Source: CAZMVY01 sp964617875
GTDB taxonomy: Bacteria; Planctomycetota; Phycisphaerae; UBA1845; PWPN01
DNA: 17,934 nucleotides
NCBI GenBank assembly: GCA_964617875.1
Contig: CAZUAI010000106.1
Span: forward strand, 1-17,934
Reading direction: 5' to 3'
Position 1 is the first letter of the stretch, and every line of letters starts with the position of its first letter. The translations under genes and the position numbers were made by a program. Under the pieces are notes generated by a model. It was not told the DNA's origin and made no database searches. It saw only the letters and a list, made by a program, of their open reading frames with translations. Positions 1 to 7,235 of this stretch are shown one piece after another.

Positions 1-1
1 C

Positions 2-337
2 CCATCCGTACGATCTTCGCTCGTGCGAGGTGCGGATTATGCAACTTGGGGGTTCTCCTACGGGATGATCCTGCCTGCGGACTTCCCGATCAACGACGGA
101 AACGACGACGGGTTCCTTCGGCTCGTCCAGCAGTACTACGACGACTCAATAGAGACGAAGCACATGAGGATGGGCGGAGAAGATGCGCGGCTTGGCTTTG
201 GACGATGTGCGCTGCCGCTAGTGCTGGACCATAATACGCCTAACAACTCTATCGCCCTGTTGTGGGCAGAGACTGTCGGTGGCAACGGGAAGCACCCCAT
301 GCGGCCGCTGTTTCGTCGCCGGCAGCGACATACCTGA
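2..337 (+). CDS. Possible 3' part of an unrecognised protein, open to the left edge
   Basis: An open frame runs from the window edge to a TGA at 335-337. The only internal start near the edge is GTG at 23. I do not recognise the product and see no known motif. Codons in the first half mostly end in G or C, like the genes nearby, which is the main sign of coding; the second half is less convincing. The first 15 or so residues (VRSSLVRGADYATWG) are the same as those at the visible start of Rhs1 at the other end of the window, because the frame passes through the 47-bp inverted repeat. After that the two proteins diverge completely. It ends 18 bp before the ATPase start, so it could be an upstream gene of the operon, the broken end of another gene, or no gene at all. 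Confidence 0.3.
   Translation, partial: PSVRSSLVRGADYATWGFSYGMILPADFPINDGNDDGFLRLVQQYYDDSIETKHMRMGGEDARLGFGRCALPLVLDHNTPNNSIALLWAETVGGNGKHPMRPLFRRRQRHT
7..53 (+). repeat. 47-bp inverted repeat, left copy
   Basis: These 47 bases are the exact reverse complement of 17888-17934. Only six bases lie outside the repeat on this side and none on the other. The repeat is read in the same frame in both places, giving VRSSLVRGADYATWG. Either a scaffold was broken at a genomic repeat, or this is a real inverted pair such as element ends or inversion sites. The sequence alone cannot decide. Confidence 0.85.
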
Positions 338-355
338 TGCGAGGCGTAGTTGACC

Positions 356-2281
356 ATGGATAATCCTTTTCAGAGACGCGCCACCGAGTTTCTTCGCGAT
401 GATGAAGCGTTTCTCGCTGTAGTCAGCCCCGAGCCGGTTACGTTTTTCTTGGGGCAGCCCGGCAAAGCAGGTCGGCTCTACGATCGACTCGTGTTGCTCC
501 GCGGCACGCCCGGCAGCGGCAAGACCACGCTTGCGCGGCTGTTCGAGTTTCCGACGCTTTCCGCTCTCTTGCGAAACAGCAGCCTCACCGTCTACCAGGC
601 TCTCCTGGGCGCACTCGGCGACTGCGGGGCGATCTCTGGTGAGCAGCCTGCCGTCCTCGGCTGTCGCCTGCCGCTCGAAACCGACTACCGTGATTTCTGG
701 GAGTTTCCGCATTCGGAAGGTCTCAAGTCCGGGCTAATGACAGCCCTGATTCAGGCACGAGCCGTTCTCGCTTGGCTCCGACATCTTGCGGCGGTGGGGA
801 TAGAACCCGCGCATGTTCGGATAACGCCACGGCCAGGCGCAGAATCCATCGTCTCTTTTATCGGCGGTATAGACGGCCAAGGCCTGGCAGCACGAGCTCG
901 GGAAGTCGAGACTGCCCTGTATCACGTCATGGGGGCACTGATTGCCCCACCAGAATCACAATTGCCCGCTGAGGCCACGGGGGCCTACCAACCTTTCGAC
1001 ATCATTGAGAGCTTCCGCGTTCAGCTTGGAACGGAAGGACACAAGCAAACCGTGGAACTTAGGCCGCTAGCGATGCTCGATGACGCCCACGTCCTGCACC
1101 CGGCTCAGTTTCGCGCTCTCCAGCAGTGGCTGGCTCGTCGGGAGCTTCGGATTGCGCGATGGCTGATAGCGCGCTTTGACGTGCTCTTGCCTCAGGAGGC
1201 GCTCGCTGCGGCGATCGAGGATCGATCTGACACCGCAAGCTATCCAGGGCTCAAGCAAGATCGGGAGGTGGAGGTCGTATTGCTGCAGAGCAGCGGGGCT
1301 CGGCGAGAGAACCGGGCCAATTTCCGGCGAATGGCCAAGGACATGGCCAACAGGTATCTCCGCCGTATGCCGCTCCTGAGCACTCGCAGTCTCGTCGTCC
1401 TCGGCGACTTGCTAGGGGATGTGGAGGTCACACTTACGGATTCTGAGCGTAGGCGGCTAGCGGAAAGAGTGGACGCCGCTCAGCGCCGGCTTCAGATCGC
1501 CGATAGCCGTCGCCAGATCTTCCGGCAGGATGTCGCTGCGTTTCGTGTTGGAGGCAAACAGGTTCCTGCGGATCTTGCCCTAGCCATGCTCGCCATCATG
1601 ATGCACCGACACTCAAAGCGGCGTGGCGAGCCAAGCATGTTCGGACCTGACGACGATCCAGAAGTGTCCCGACCGGTGGTCGCCAATCAGTCTGTGTACG
1701 AGGCGGCGCGCCTTCACCTGCTCCACAGGTTCGATCGCCCCTACTATTATGGGATCGACGATCTTTGCGATGCAAGCTCGGAGAACGCCGAGCAGTTTCT
1801 GCAGCTTGCCGCGATCCTCGTGGAAACGGTAGTTACTCAGGTGATCCGCTCCAAGCCACCGCTCCTCACTGCGGACATGCAGCACAAACTCCTCCGGAGG
1901 AGAGGCAGTCAGATCATTGAGGGATGGGATTTCCCGCAACATCAGCTCGTCCGGCGTCTCGTGAGCGAGATCGCCAGACGGTGCGTTGAGATCACGCGTC
2001 TGCCAAATGGTTGGCTGACGCCGAACGCTCTCGGGATTCCTCAGGCGGAATTCGATTCGCTGCCTAGTTCATACGCGGATCTGGCCCACGTGTTGCAGTT
2101 CGGCGTGGCCTACAACGCGATCACCTTGGTTCCGCATCACCAAACAAAGGGCGCCGAGTGGTGCCTTGTCGAACTCGGCGGTATGGTCGCTCTAGAGCAC
2201 GGGCTTACGCTGAAACGAGGCGGCTTTATCGAAAGCACGGCGAAGGAGCTGGCCGGCATTCTGCAGGAGACGGCGATATGA
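356..2281 (+). CDS. AAA-type P-loop ATPase, ORC/CDC6-like, first gene of a three-gene operon
   Basis: This 641-aa protein is a predicted ATPase. Walker A is GTPGSGKT at residues 50-57, and a Walker B-like hydrophobic stretch ends in DDAH at 242-245, followed by a possible sensor strand (WLIARFDVLLP). The N-terminus (NPF..RA.EFLRDDEAFL) resembles bacterial proteins called ORC-CDC6 family ATPases; that assignment is from memory of the family pattern. The C-terminal half (about residues 350-641) is helical-looking and without a motif I know. I chose ATG 356, 11 nt after GAGG at 341-344; a TTG at 350 is an alternative adding two residues. No signal peptide or membrane segment is seen, so it should be cytoplasmic. 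Its stop overlaps the next start as ATGA, indicating translational coupling. It probably drives a nucleotide-dependent step or senses a ligand for the two partners, but that is inference. Confidence 0.85.
   Translation: MDNPFQRRATEFLRDDEAFLAVVSPEPVTFFLGQPGKAGRLYDRLVLLRGTPGSGKTTLARLFEFPTLSALLRNSSLTVYQALLGALGDCGAISGEQPAVLGCRLPLETDYRDFWEFPHSEGLKSGLMTALIQARAVLAWLRHLAAVGIEPAHVRITPRPGAESIVSFIGGIDGQGLAARAREVETALYHVMGALIAPPESQLPAEATGAYQPFDIIESFRVQLGTEGHKQTVELRPLAMLDDAHVLHPAQFRALQQWLARRELRIARWLIARFDVLLPQEALAAAIEDRSDTASYPGLKQDREVEVVLLQSSGARRENRANFRRMAKDMANRYLRRMPLLSTRSLVVLGDLLGDVEVTLTDSERRRLAERVDAAQRRLQIADSRRQIFRQDVAAFRVGGKQVPADLALAMLAIMMHRHSKRRGEPSMFGPDDDPEVSRPVVANQSVYEAARLHLLHRFDRPYYYGIDDLCDASSENAEQFLQLAAILVETVVTQVIRSKPPLLTADMQHKLLRRRGSQIIEGWDFPQHQLVRRLVSEIARRCVEITRLPNGWLTPNALGIPQAEFDSLPSSYADLAHVLQFGVAYNAITLVPHHQTKGAEWCLVELGGMVALEHGLTLKRGGFIESTAKELAGILQETAI
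2265..2269 (+). promoter_or_regulatory. Ribosome binding site deciding the start of the second operon gene
   Basis: AGGAG lies 8 nt before the ATG at 2278, inside the end of the ATPase gene. Together with the ATGA overlap it favours 2278 over the downstream in-frame ATG at 2326. Confidence 0.6.
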
Positions 2282-3381
2282 TGGCTCCTCGCTGGGAGAG
2301 GTGTATTCACCACCGCGGCCGCCACATGGAACCGTTTCTTCGTGAATACCTTGGCGCCGTGGATCGGCGCGCGCTCCTGATCGCCGGAGCAGGATTTGAC
2401 CCGCGATCCGCGACCCTGCCAAGGCTTATTGCAGAGGTGGCCGGCAGCCGTGTCCGGGGATACTTCCTCCGCGAAGAGAGACTACAACCCGCGGCCGAGC
2501 TGCTAGCTCGGGCTGAGGCAAATGAGCAGACTCTGCGCAGTCTAATCCCTGCCAGCAGAGTCGAACATCTGGGAGTATTCTCTTCTGACAACGCCGTCGT
2601 TGGCGGCCGGACGGCCGTTGGACTGATCAACGAGATACCCTTCGACGATCTGACCGATGTTTTCGTGGACCTAAGCGCTCTTTCCGTCGGCATTGCATTT
2701 CCCGTAGTCCGACATCTAACCGGAGTTGCGGTGAGCCGGCGCCTTAACCTCCACGTAGTCGTTGCTGACGAGCCAACAACCGACGCTGGGATCGAGACCA
2801 CCTCTAACGATGTGGCGGACACGATCCACGGGTTCAAGGGGGGATGGGGCCTGGATACCCATTCACGAGCCACTCGGTTGTGGATGCCTCAGCTTGCCCG
2901 CGGTAAGCGGCAGATGCTCGAACGGATTCATCAGCGGATACAACCCGATGCCGTCTGCCCCATCCTGCCGTTCCCTGCTGAGAATCCGCGGCTCGCGGAC
3001 GAACTGATCGAGTATTACCAAGAGGATTTTGAAAACGCGTGGGCAGTCGATGCTCGGGACATCATCTACGCAAGCGAGAGAGACCCTCTTGATCTCTACC
3101 GAACGATTCTGCGGGTGGACGATGCTCGGCGGAGGGTGTTCACGAGCATCGGCGGCTCCCAGACCATTCTGTCTCCCGTTGGCAGCAAGGCTCTCGCCCT
3201 AGGTGCGCTAATGGCTGCGCTCGATCGGGATTTTACGGTTATGTACGTGGAGGCCCTTGCCTATACCGTAGATTTCACGCGCCTTGATGAGGCACGAAGT
3301 CATCGATCGGCGGGATTGGTTCATGTGTGGTTGCTCGGGGACGCGTACGCGACACCGGGCAAGGAGATTGCCGGCACATGA
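2278..3381 (+). CDS. Unrecognised protein with Rossmann-like start and GFDPR motif, second gene of the operon
   Basis: A 367-aa soluble protein that I do not recognise. Near the start, RRALLIAGAGFDPRS (residues 30-44) looks like a beta strand followed by a glycine-rich turn, as in Rossmann-type nucleotide-binding folds, though it is not a classic GxGxxG. A second strand-like segment, VFVDLSALSVG (about 129-139), is placed like another strand of the same fold. Later stretches include CPILPFPAENPR and a GSKALALGALMAA segment near the C-terminus. No catalytic triad, metal site, signal peptide or membrane helix is visible. ATG 2278 overlaps the ATPase stop, and the gene's own TGA overlaps the next ATG, so all three proteins are probably made in fixed proportion and may act as one complex. 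ATG 2326 (residue 17) is an alternative start. Confidence 0.85.
   Translation: MMAPRWERCIHHRGRHMEPFLREYLGAVDRRALLIAGAGFDPRSATLPRLIAEVAGSRVRGYFLREERLQPAAELLARAEANEQTLRSLIPASRVEHLGVFSSDNAVVGGRTAVGLINEIPFDDLTDVFVDLSALSVGIAFPVVRHLTGVAVSRRLNLHVVVADEPTTDAGIETTSNDVADTIHGFKGGWGLDTHSRATRLWMPQLARGKRQMLERIHQRIQPDAVCPILPFPAENPRLADELIEYYQEDFENAWAVDARDIIYASERDPLDLYRTILRVDDARRRVFTSIGGSQTILSPVGSKALALGALMAALDRDFTVMYVEALAYTVDFTRLDEARSHRSAGLVHVWLLGDAYATPGKEIAGT
3361..3366 (+). promoter_or_regulatory. Ribosome binding site of the PfkB-like kinase gene
   Basis: AAGGAG lies 11 nt before ATG 3378, inside the end of the upstream gene. It supports 3378 rather than the earlier in-frame start at 3327, which would overlap the neighbour by 55 nt. 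Confidence 0.55.
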
Positions 3382-4466
3382 AGGGTCATGCGATACGTTC
3401 AAGGGCAGCACCGTTAGCCGTCGGAACCGGCCTCGTCGCGCTGGACGTTATTCTGGCCGACGGGAGCACTGAGCCCGCCCGGCAGTGGGCCGGTGGAACC
3501 TGCGGCAACGTCTTGATTGCACTCCGGTACCTTGGGTGGCGATCGGCACCCATCGCCCGACTCCGTGAGGGAGAAGCGGCCAAGCGGCTGATCGATGACC
3601 TTCGGCGGTGGGATGTCTCTACCGAGTTCGTCTCTGTAAGACGAGATGGAAGCACTCCGATCGTCGTGCACCGAATCAGACGAACAGCCTTGGGAGAGCC
3701 ATACCACACGTTCTCATGGCGGTGCCCGAGTTGTGGCGCGAGGCTGCCGGCATACAAACCCGTCCTGGCATCCGCGGCGCATGGGCTCGTGCATAAGCTG
3801 GGCACCCCTCGGGTGTTCTTCTTCGATCGAGTCTCGCGCGGCGCGCTTGTGCTTGCCCGAGAGTGCGCCGCGCTCGGAGCCGCCGTCGTGTTCGAGCCAA
3901 TATCAATCAGTAATCCATCGTTGTTCCGCGAGGCATGGACCCTCGCCCACCTGGTAAAATACTCACACGAACGCCTCCAGGAGTTGCCATCGGACCTCGA
4001 GAAAGGGGAAGGCACCAGGATGCAGATCGAGACACTTGGTCGGGAAGGCCTCCGATACCGGACCCTTCTGCCTCGCTGCAAGACGCGGACTTGGCAGTAC
4101 CTCCAGGCCCTGCCCGCCGGTCGTATCAAAGACACTGCCGGCGCTGGGGATTGGTGCTCGGCAGGAATCATTGACAAACTCGTTCGTGGCGGAGCCTCGG
4201 CTTTGACCACGGCCACCGACACGACCGTACGCAGAGCCATCCAATACGGCCAAGCCATTGCAGCTTGGAACTGCCGGTTCGAGGGGGCGCGGGGAGCCAT
4301 GTATGCCGTCGCACGAGAGACTTTTGGGCGTGAAGTCCGGCGCATCGTAGCCGGTAGGATGAAGAGCACATCACTCCTGCCGGAGGCGACATCGTCGGTG
4401 AAGTGGAAAGCCTATCCGTGCCCCTCGTGTGGAGTGGACGCGAACATCAAGCGCGCCCGGCACTGA
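3378..4466 (+). CDS. PfkB/ribokinase-family kinase with two CPSCG zinc knuckles, third gene of the operon
   Basis: A 362-aa kinase of the PfkB fold, which moves the ATP gamma-phosphate to a sugar or nucleoside hydroxyl. The N-terminal signature is recognisable as GTGLVALDV (16-24) and AGGTCGNVLIALRYLGW (38-54). The C-terminal signature is DTAGAGDWCSAG (252-263), with D258 as the expected catalytic base in the anion-hole motif. The key residues are intact, so it is probably active. Unusual for the family are two CPSCG motifs, C116/C119 in the middle and C348/C351 near the end, which could together hold one zinc ion in a zinc ribbon and might bind nucleic acid or a partner. The start overlaps the previous stop as ATGA. 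The substrate cannot be told from sequence. In this operon a nucleoside or modified-nucleotide substrate is at least as likely as a dietary sugar. Confidence 0.9.
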   Translation: MKGHAIRSRAAPLAVGTGLVALDVILADGSTEPARQWAGGTCGNVLIALRYLGWRSAPIARLREGEAAKRLIDDLRRWDVSTEFVSVRRDGSTPIVVHRIRRTALGEPYHTFSWRCPSCGARLPAYKPVLASAAHGLVHKLGTPRVFFFDRVSRGALVLARECAALGAAVVFEPISISNPSLFREAWTLAHLVKYSHERLQELPSDLEKGEGTRMQIETLGREGLRYRTLLPRCKTRTWQYLQALPAGRIKDTAGAGDWCSAGIIDKLVRGGASALTTATDTTVRRAIQYGQAIAAWNCRFEGARGAMYAVARETFGREVRRIVAGRMKSTSLLPEATSSVKWKAYPCPSCGVDANIKRARH

Positions 4467-4767
4467 TGCTCAAAGCTGAGAACGGTCCAGATCGTACGAC
4501 TCCGACGCCGATGGCGGGGCCGGGCTTGGGAACGTGGCAAGGGCGAGAGAGGGGCGAACGCGATGGTGACGCCGGGCAGGTTGTCGAGAACCCCCCGGGT
4601 ACCATATCCGTCCGATACCCGGGCTTATGTCGCGGTGCGCTCTACTACCCCGTGGAGAGCCGATCAGCCAAGTCAGATGCGCACCCGTGGCCATGGTCGA
4701 GGATGGGCCCGTGCGCCGGGCTAGTTGACTCCAATTCACAGTAACTCAGCCAAGCGACGTGTGAGCC
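4467..4767. other. Non-coding stretch between the convergent operon and rhs locus
   Basis: Both flanking transcription units end here. I see no convincing gene: the short open frames on either strand lack a ribosome site and recognisable sequence. Two GC-rich hairpins are present: 4594-4623 (8-bp arms) and 4707-4721 (5-bp arms GCCCG/CGGGC, 5-nt loop). Neither is followed by a T-run on either strand, so they are weak terminator candidates at best. Confidence 0.6.
4594..4623. terminator. GC-rich hairpin, possible bidirectional terminator
   Basis: The arms CCCGGGTA (4594-4601) and TACCCGGG (4616-4623) pair perfectly around a 14-nt loop, 128 nt past the kinase stop. No T-tract follows, so it is not a standard intrinsic terminator; its placement between convergent units is the main support. 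Confidence 0.25.
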
Positions 4768-6696
4768 CTACCAAGCCGCGCGACATGTCCAGCTATCACC
4801 AACTAAGGCCCAGACGCCCCTTGGTGTAACCAGCAAGACGCTGTCCTTTCCATTGATTACTGCCCCCACGGCTGGTTGCCGCGGCGGGGCCAGCCAACGA
4901 ACCCCCTTTTCGTCAGCACGCCCCACGAGTTTCTCTGAACAGATCCATGCCTGACCGTCATCTGTCACGCAGAGACCGCGCACGGATAGCCTCCCGCGGT
5001 CCGGTCCGGGTAGCTGATACCAGCGTTCCCCTGTGCAGATGGCTGCGCCGCCTGCGCCGAACCCAGGAGCAAACCAAGTCCGGCCGAGGCGGTCGGGGAC
5101 TGGCTGCCGCCCCGGTAGGACTCCCGGGCTCACGACGAACACGTCTGGCTGGTCCCACGGCGGCCGAAGCCGGACAATGCCTGCTGAGGCGTCATCGACA
5201 CATGAGACCCACAGATCGCCCGGCTGGCCCTCACCCATCAGATCCACCGATTTGTAGCCCAGGAGGGGGCTTTGCAGCGCGTTGAGGTGTACGTACCGTC
5301 CGTTTGCGCAAGCTCGTACGATGATTCCCTCGCTCGTTCCCACATAGATCGCGCCGTTCACAGTTTGCGTTAACCACGTTGCCTGCACGAACTCGCGCTG
5401 ATAGGCAACGATACCCTCGTCGCGGCACCCCAATCGAGCGAGGAGTTCGGCCGTCCGCGTCGCGGCGGGCCGAAGATCAAGCGGTTCCCAGGTGCGCCCG
5501 TCGTAGACGCGGATCCCCCTGACGCTTTCGACGTACTGCCACACACGCCCAACGTCATCCACCGGCCAGATCCGGATGTTCGGGAAGAGACGCACGAGTT
5601 TACCATACTCGCGTTCAATTGCTTCCTTGTCGGTTCGGTGATACCGCTTCAATCCGAGTTCGGAATCGAGAACCGCCAGCCCCCACGGGGCGTGAAAGCG
5701 AAGCCATACCTCGTCGCCGGCGTCGTAAACGGCCGCAGGAACAGCGTGGGTCCCCCTTTCGCCTGCCGACCGCAGTGCGAGCACAGAACGCAGGGGCTCC
5801 GTCACACGTACTCTGCCCGAACCGAGATCGACGACCCCAACCTTCCAGAAGTCTGCCAAGTACAGGCGCCGCTTGCGGTCCACGCCGAGAACCGCTTGAG
5901 CCTCGAACGGCGCGCCCGAGAACCCCAGCGCCAGCGGATACAAGGCCGGTCCTTGGTCCGCATTCGGCTCCGACCAGTCGCGGAAGTCTTCAGCCCAATA
6001 CCGCGAGCTGTTCCTCAGCCACCAAGCGGGCCAGTCGAATCTCGTGCCGGAAGGGATCCGCTCGAACGCGACGTCCCCGAAGACGGATGAAACGAGTCCA
6101 GGTAGGGACAGCAACTCGCGGCGTTCCGCCTCCGGCAGGCCCATGATCATAGGTAGTAGGCTTCGGCTTCGCAACGAGGCCAGCGCCAGAGCAGTGAGGA
6201 TTGCCTCGCGCTGACTGGGCGCCCTGCGAAACGCATCGAGGAGCCACGGAGTGGTAAGCGCGTATCCCGTGCCGACCCTTGCCACATTGGCGCCCTGCGC
6301 AACTCTTTCGGGTACGCCCGAACTGAGCTCCCGGATACAAGCTGCGAAGGAAAGCTCCATGACACTTTGCTCTGCTGGATGGAGCGCTACCTCGATCTCT
6401 TGCTGTTCCGCCGGACCCGACGTCACGCAGCCTGGGGGCGCCGACTGAACCACACGCAGGAGATGTCTGCTATCGAAAGCAACGTCTTCCGGGCTGCTCG
6501 GGGCCGCCTCTCCTTCCGAGGCCGCCGCTGGCCGCGGAACGCGAGCTTGCTGCGTTGTGGCGATCGCCGAGACCCGACGGAGACAGACCTCAGCAGCGGG
6601 GACCGTCTCCCCTGGGACGGACGCGCAGGAAAGCCCGGTCAGCACCGCAATGCCCGATGAGGTCAGCCTCACCACTTTCAACAAGACCGACGTCAT
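4768..6696 (-). CDS. Predicted lipoprotein with propeller-like repeats, downstream of Rhs3
   Basis: A 642-aa protein beginning with a signal peptide (MTSVLLKVVRL...LTGLSC) and a relaxed lipobox with the lipid cysteine at C24, so it should be anchored in an envelope membrane. The second half holds loosely repeated segments such as GAIYVGTSEGI, GDLWVSC and GQAWICSEKLVG. These resemble the blades of 'two-component regulator propeller' beta-propellers. I chose ATG 6696 because GGAG lies 7 nt upstream; an earlier in-frame ATG at 6735 would overlap rhs3 and push the signal peptide inside. It starts 14 nt after the Rhs3 stop, the place where an immunity gene sits in Rhs loci. However, it is much larger than usual immunity proteins and could instead be an ordinary surface protein or a binding partner. 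Confidence 0.8.
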   Translation of the reverse strand: MTSVLLKVVRLTSSGIAVLTGLSCASVPGETVPAAEVCLRRVSAIATTQQARVPRPAAASEGEAAPSSPEDVAFDSRHLLRVVQSAPPGCVTSGPAEQQEIEVALHPAEQSVMELSFAACIRELSSGVPERVAQGANVARVGTGYALTTPWLLDAFRRAPSQREAILTALALASLRSRSLLPMIMGLPEAERRELLSLPGLVSSVFGDVAFERIPSGTRFDWPAWWLRNSSRYWAEDFRDWSEPNADQGPALYPLALGFSGAPFEAQAVLGVDRKRRLYLADFWKVGVVDLGSGRVRVTEPLRSVLALRSAGERGTHAVPAAVYDAGDEVWLRFHAPWGLAVLDSELGLKRYHRTDKEAIEREYGKLVRLFPNIRIWPVDDVGRVWQYVESVRGIRVYDGRTWEPLDLRPAATRTAELLARLGCRDEGIVAYQREFVQATWLTQTVNGAIYVGTSEGIIVRACANGRYVHLNALQSPLLGYKSVDLMGEGQPGDLWVSCVDDASAGIVRLRPPWDQPDVFVVSPGVLPGRQPVPDRLGRTWFAPGFGAGGAAICTGERWYQLPGPDRGRLSVRGLCVTDDGQAWICSEKLVGRADEKGVRWLAPPRQPAVGAVINGKDSVLLVTPRGVWALVGDSWTCRAAW

Positions 6697-6710
6697 GGCA
6701 TGTCTCCGTC

Positions 6711-7235
6711 CTATTGGTGACACCGGCAGGGACATGCCTGGAGGACAGGCAACGCGGCCGCAAGTGCGCCGTTTGTGTCGCGGACCGTTGCGGCAAAGTC
6801 GGCCCCGAAGAGGTTCCTTCTGTCGGGTCGGCTGCCGTCCCGAGCGTTAAGCCCCGTGATGTGGCGTATGGGCGTCGAGGCTTGGTGGTCCGGCTCAGCG
6901 TTCCCGGCGGCCACCCGGGTGCCCTCCATATGCGACGTGCGGTCTTGCACGGCCGTGTGAATCATCCTGCCAAACGCCTCAAGGGCTCGCTGGCAGTTAC
7001 CTTCGCGAAGGTAATGGCTCATGGTCTCGGCTTCGTTCATTAGGTACTGATTCTGCGAAGCTCCGCCATCTGGGAAGCCCAACACGTCCGTCTGGAAGTG
7101 TCGGTCCCACAGCAACTGGAAGAAGTCGTCCTGCCCCTGATTGCCAGCGGCAATCGCTCCGGCGCATCTATCGTTATAGCCAACTGCACGAGCTTCATCA
7201 TAAGTCGCAGTATAGTGCATATCTCGCCCCCACAT
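6711..7235 (-). other. Rhs3 C-terminal tip: predicted metal-dependent hydrolase domain
   Basis: This is the part after SDAFG. Putative ligands are His in DMHY, the Asp pair in QGQDD, His and Asp in IHTAVQD, and His in TSH. The same order appears in the Rhs1 tip (DMHY, LLHIAQDSFSH). The shared RHIT/QHIG and RPD segments further down support a common fold. The role as a toxin is inferred from its position. Confidence 0.55.

Noticed and set aside
190..240. CATAAT at 230-235 as a -10 box for the operon
   Set aside because: The only -35-like hexamer (TTGGAC at 198-203) is 26 nt away, too far for a standard promoter.
238..360. GCCTAAC at 238-244 followed by a GC-rich stretch, like the start of an integron attC site
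   Set aside because: No matching GTTRRRY end is found at a suitable distance; GTTGACC near 350 does not fit, and no integrase is present.
4707..4721. Hairpin GCCCG-TGCGC-CGGGC as a terminator
   Set aside because: The stem has only five pairs and no T-run follows on either strand; such hairpins are common by chance at this GC content.
4403..4744. Plus-strand open frame overlapping the end of the kinase gene
   Set aside because: It overlaps the zinc-knuckle coding end in another frame, has no ribosome site and no recognisable sequence.
6697..6735. In-frame ATG 6735 as the start of the propeller-like lipoprotein
   Set aside because: It would overlap rhs3 and place 13 extra residues before a normal signal peptide; ATG 6696 has GGAG at a good distance.
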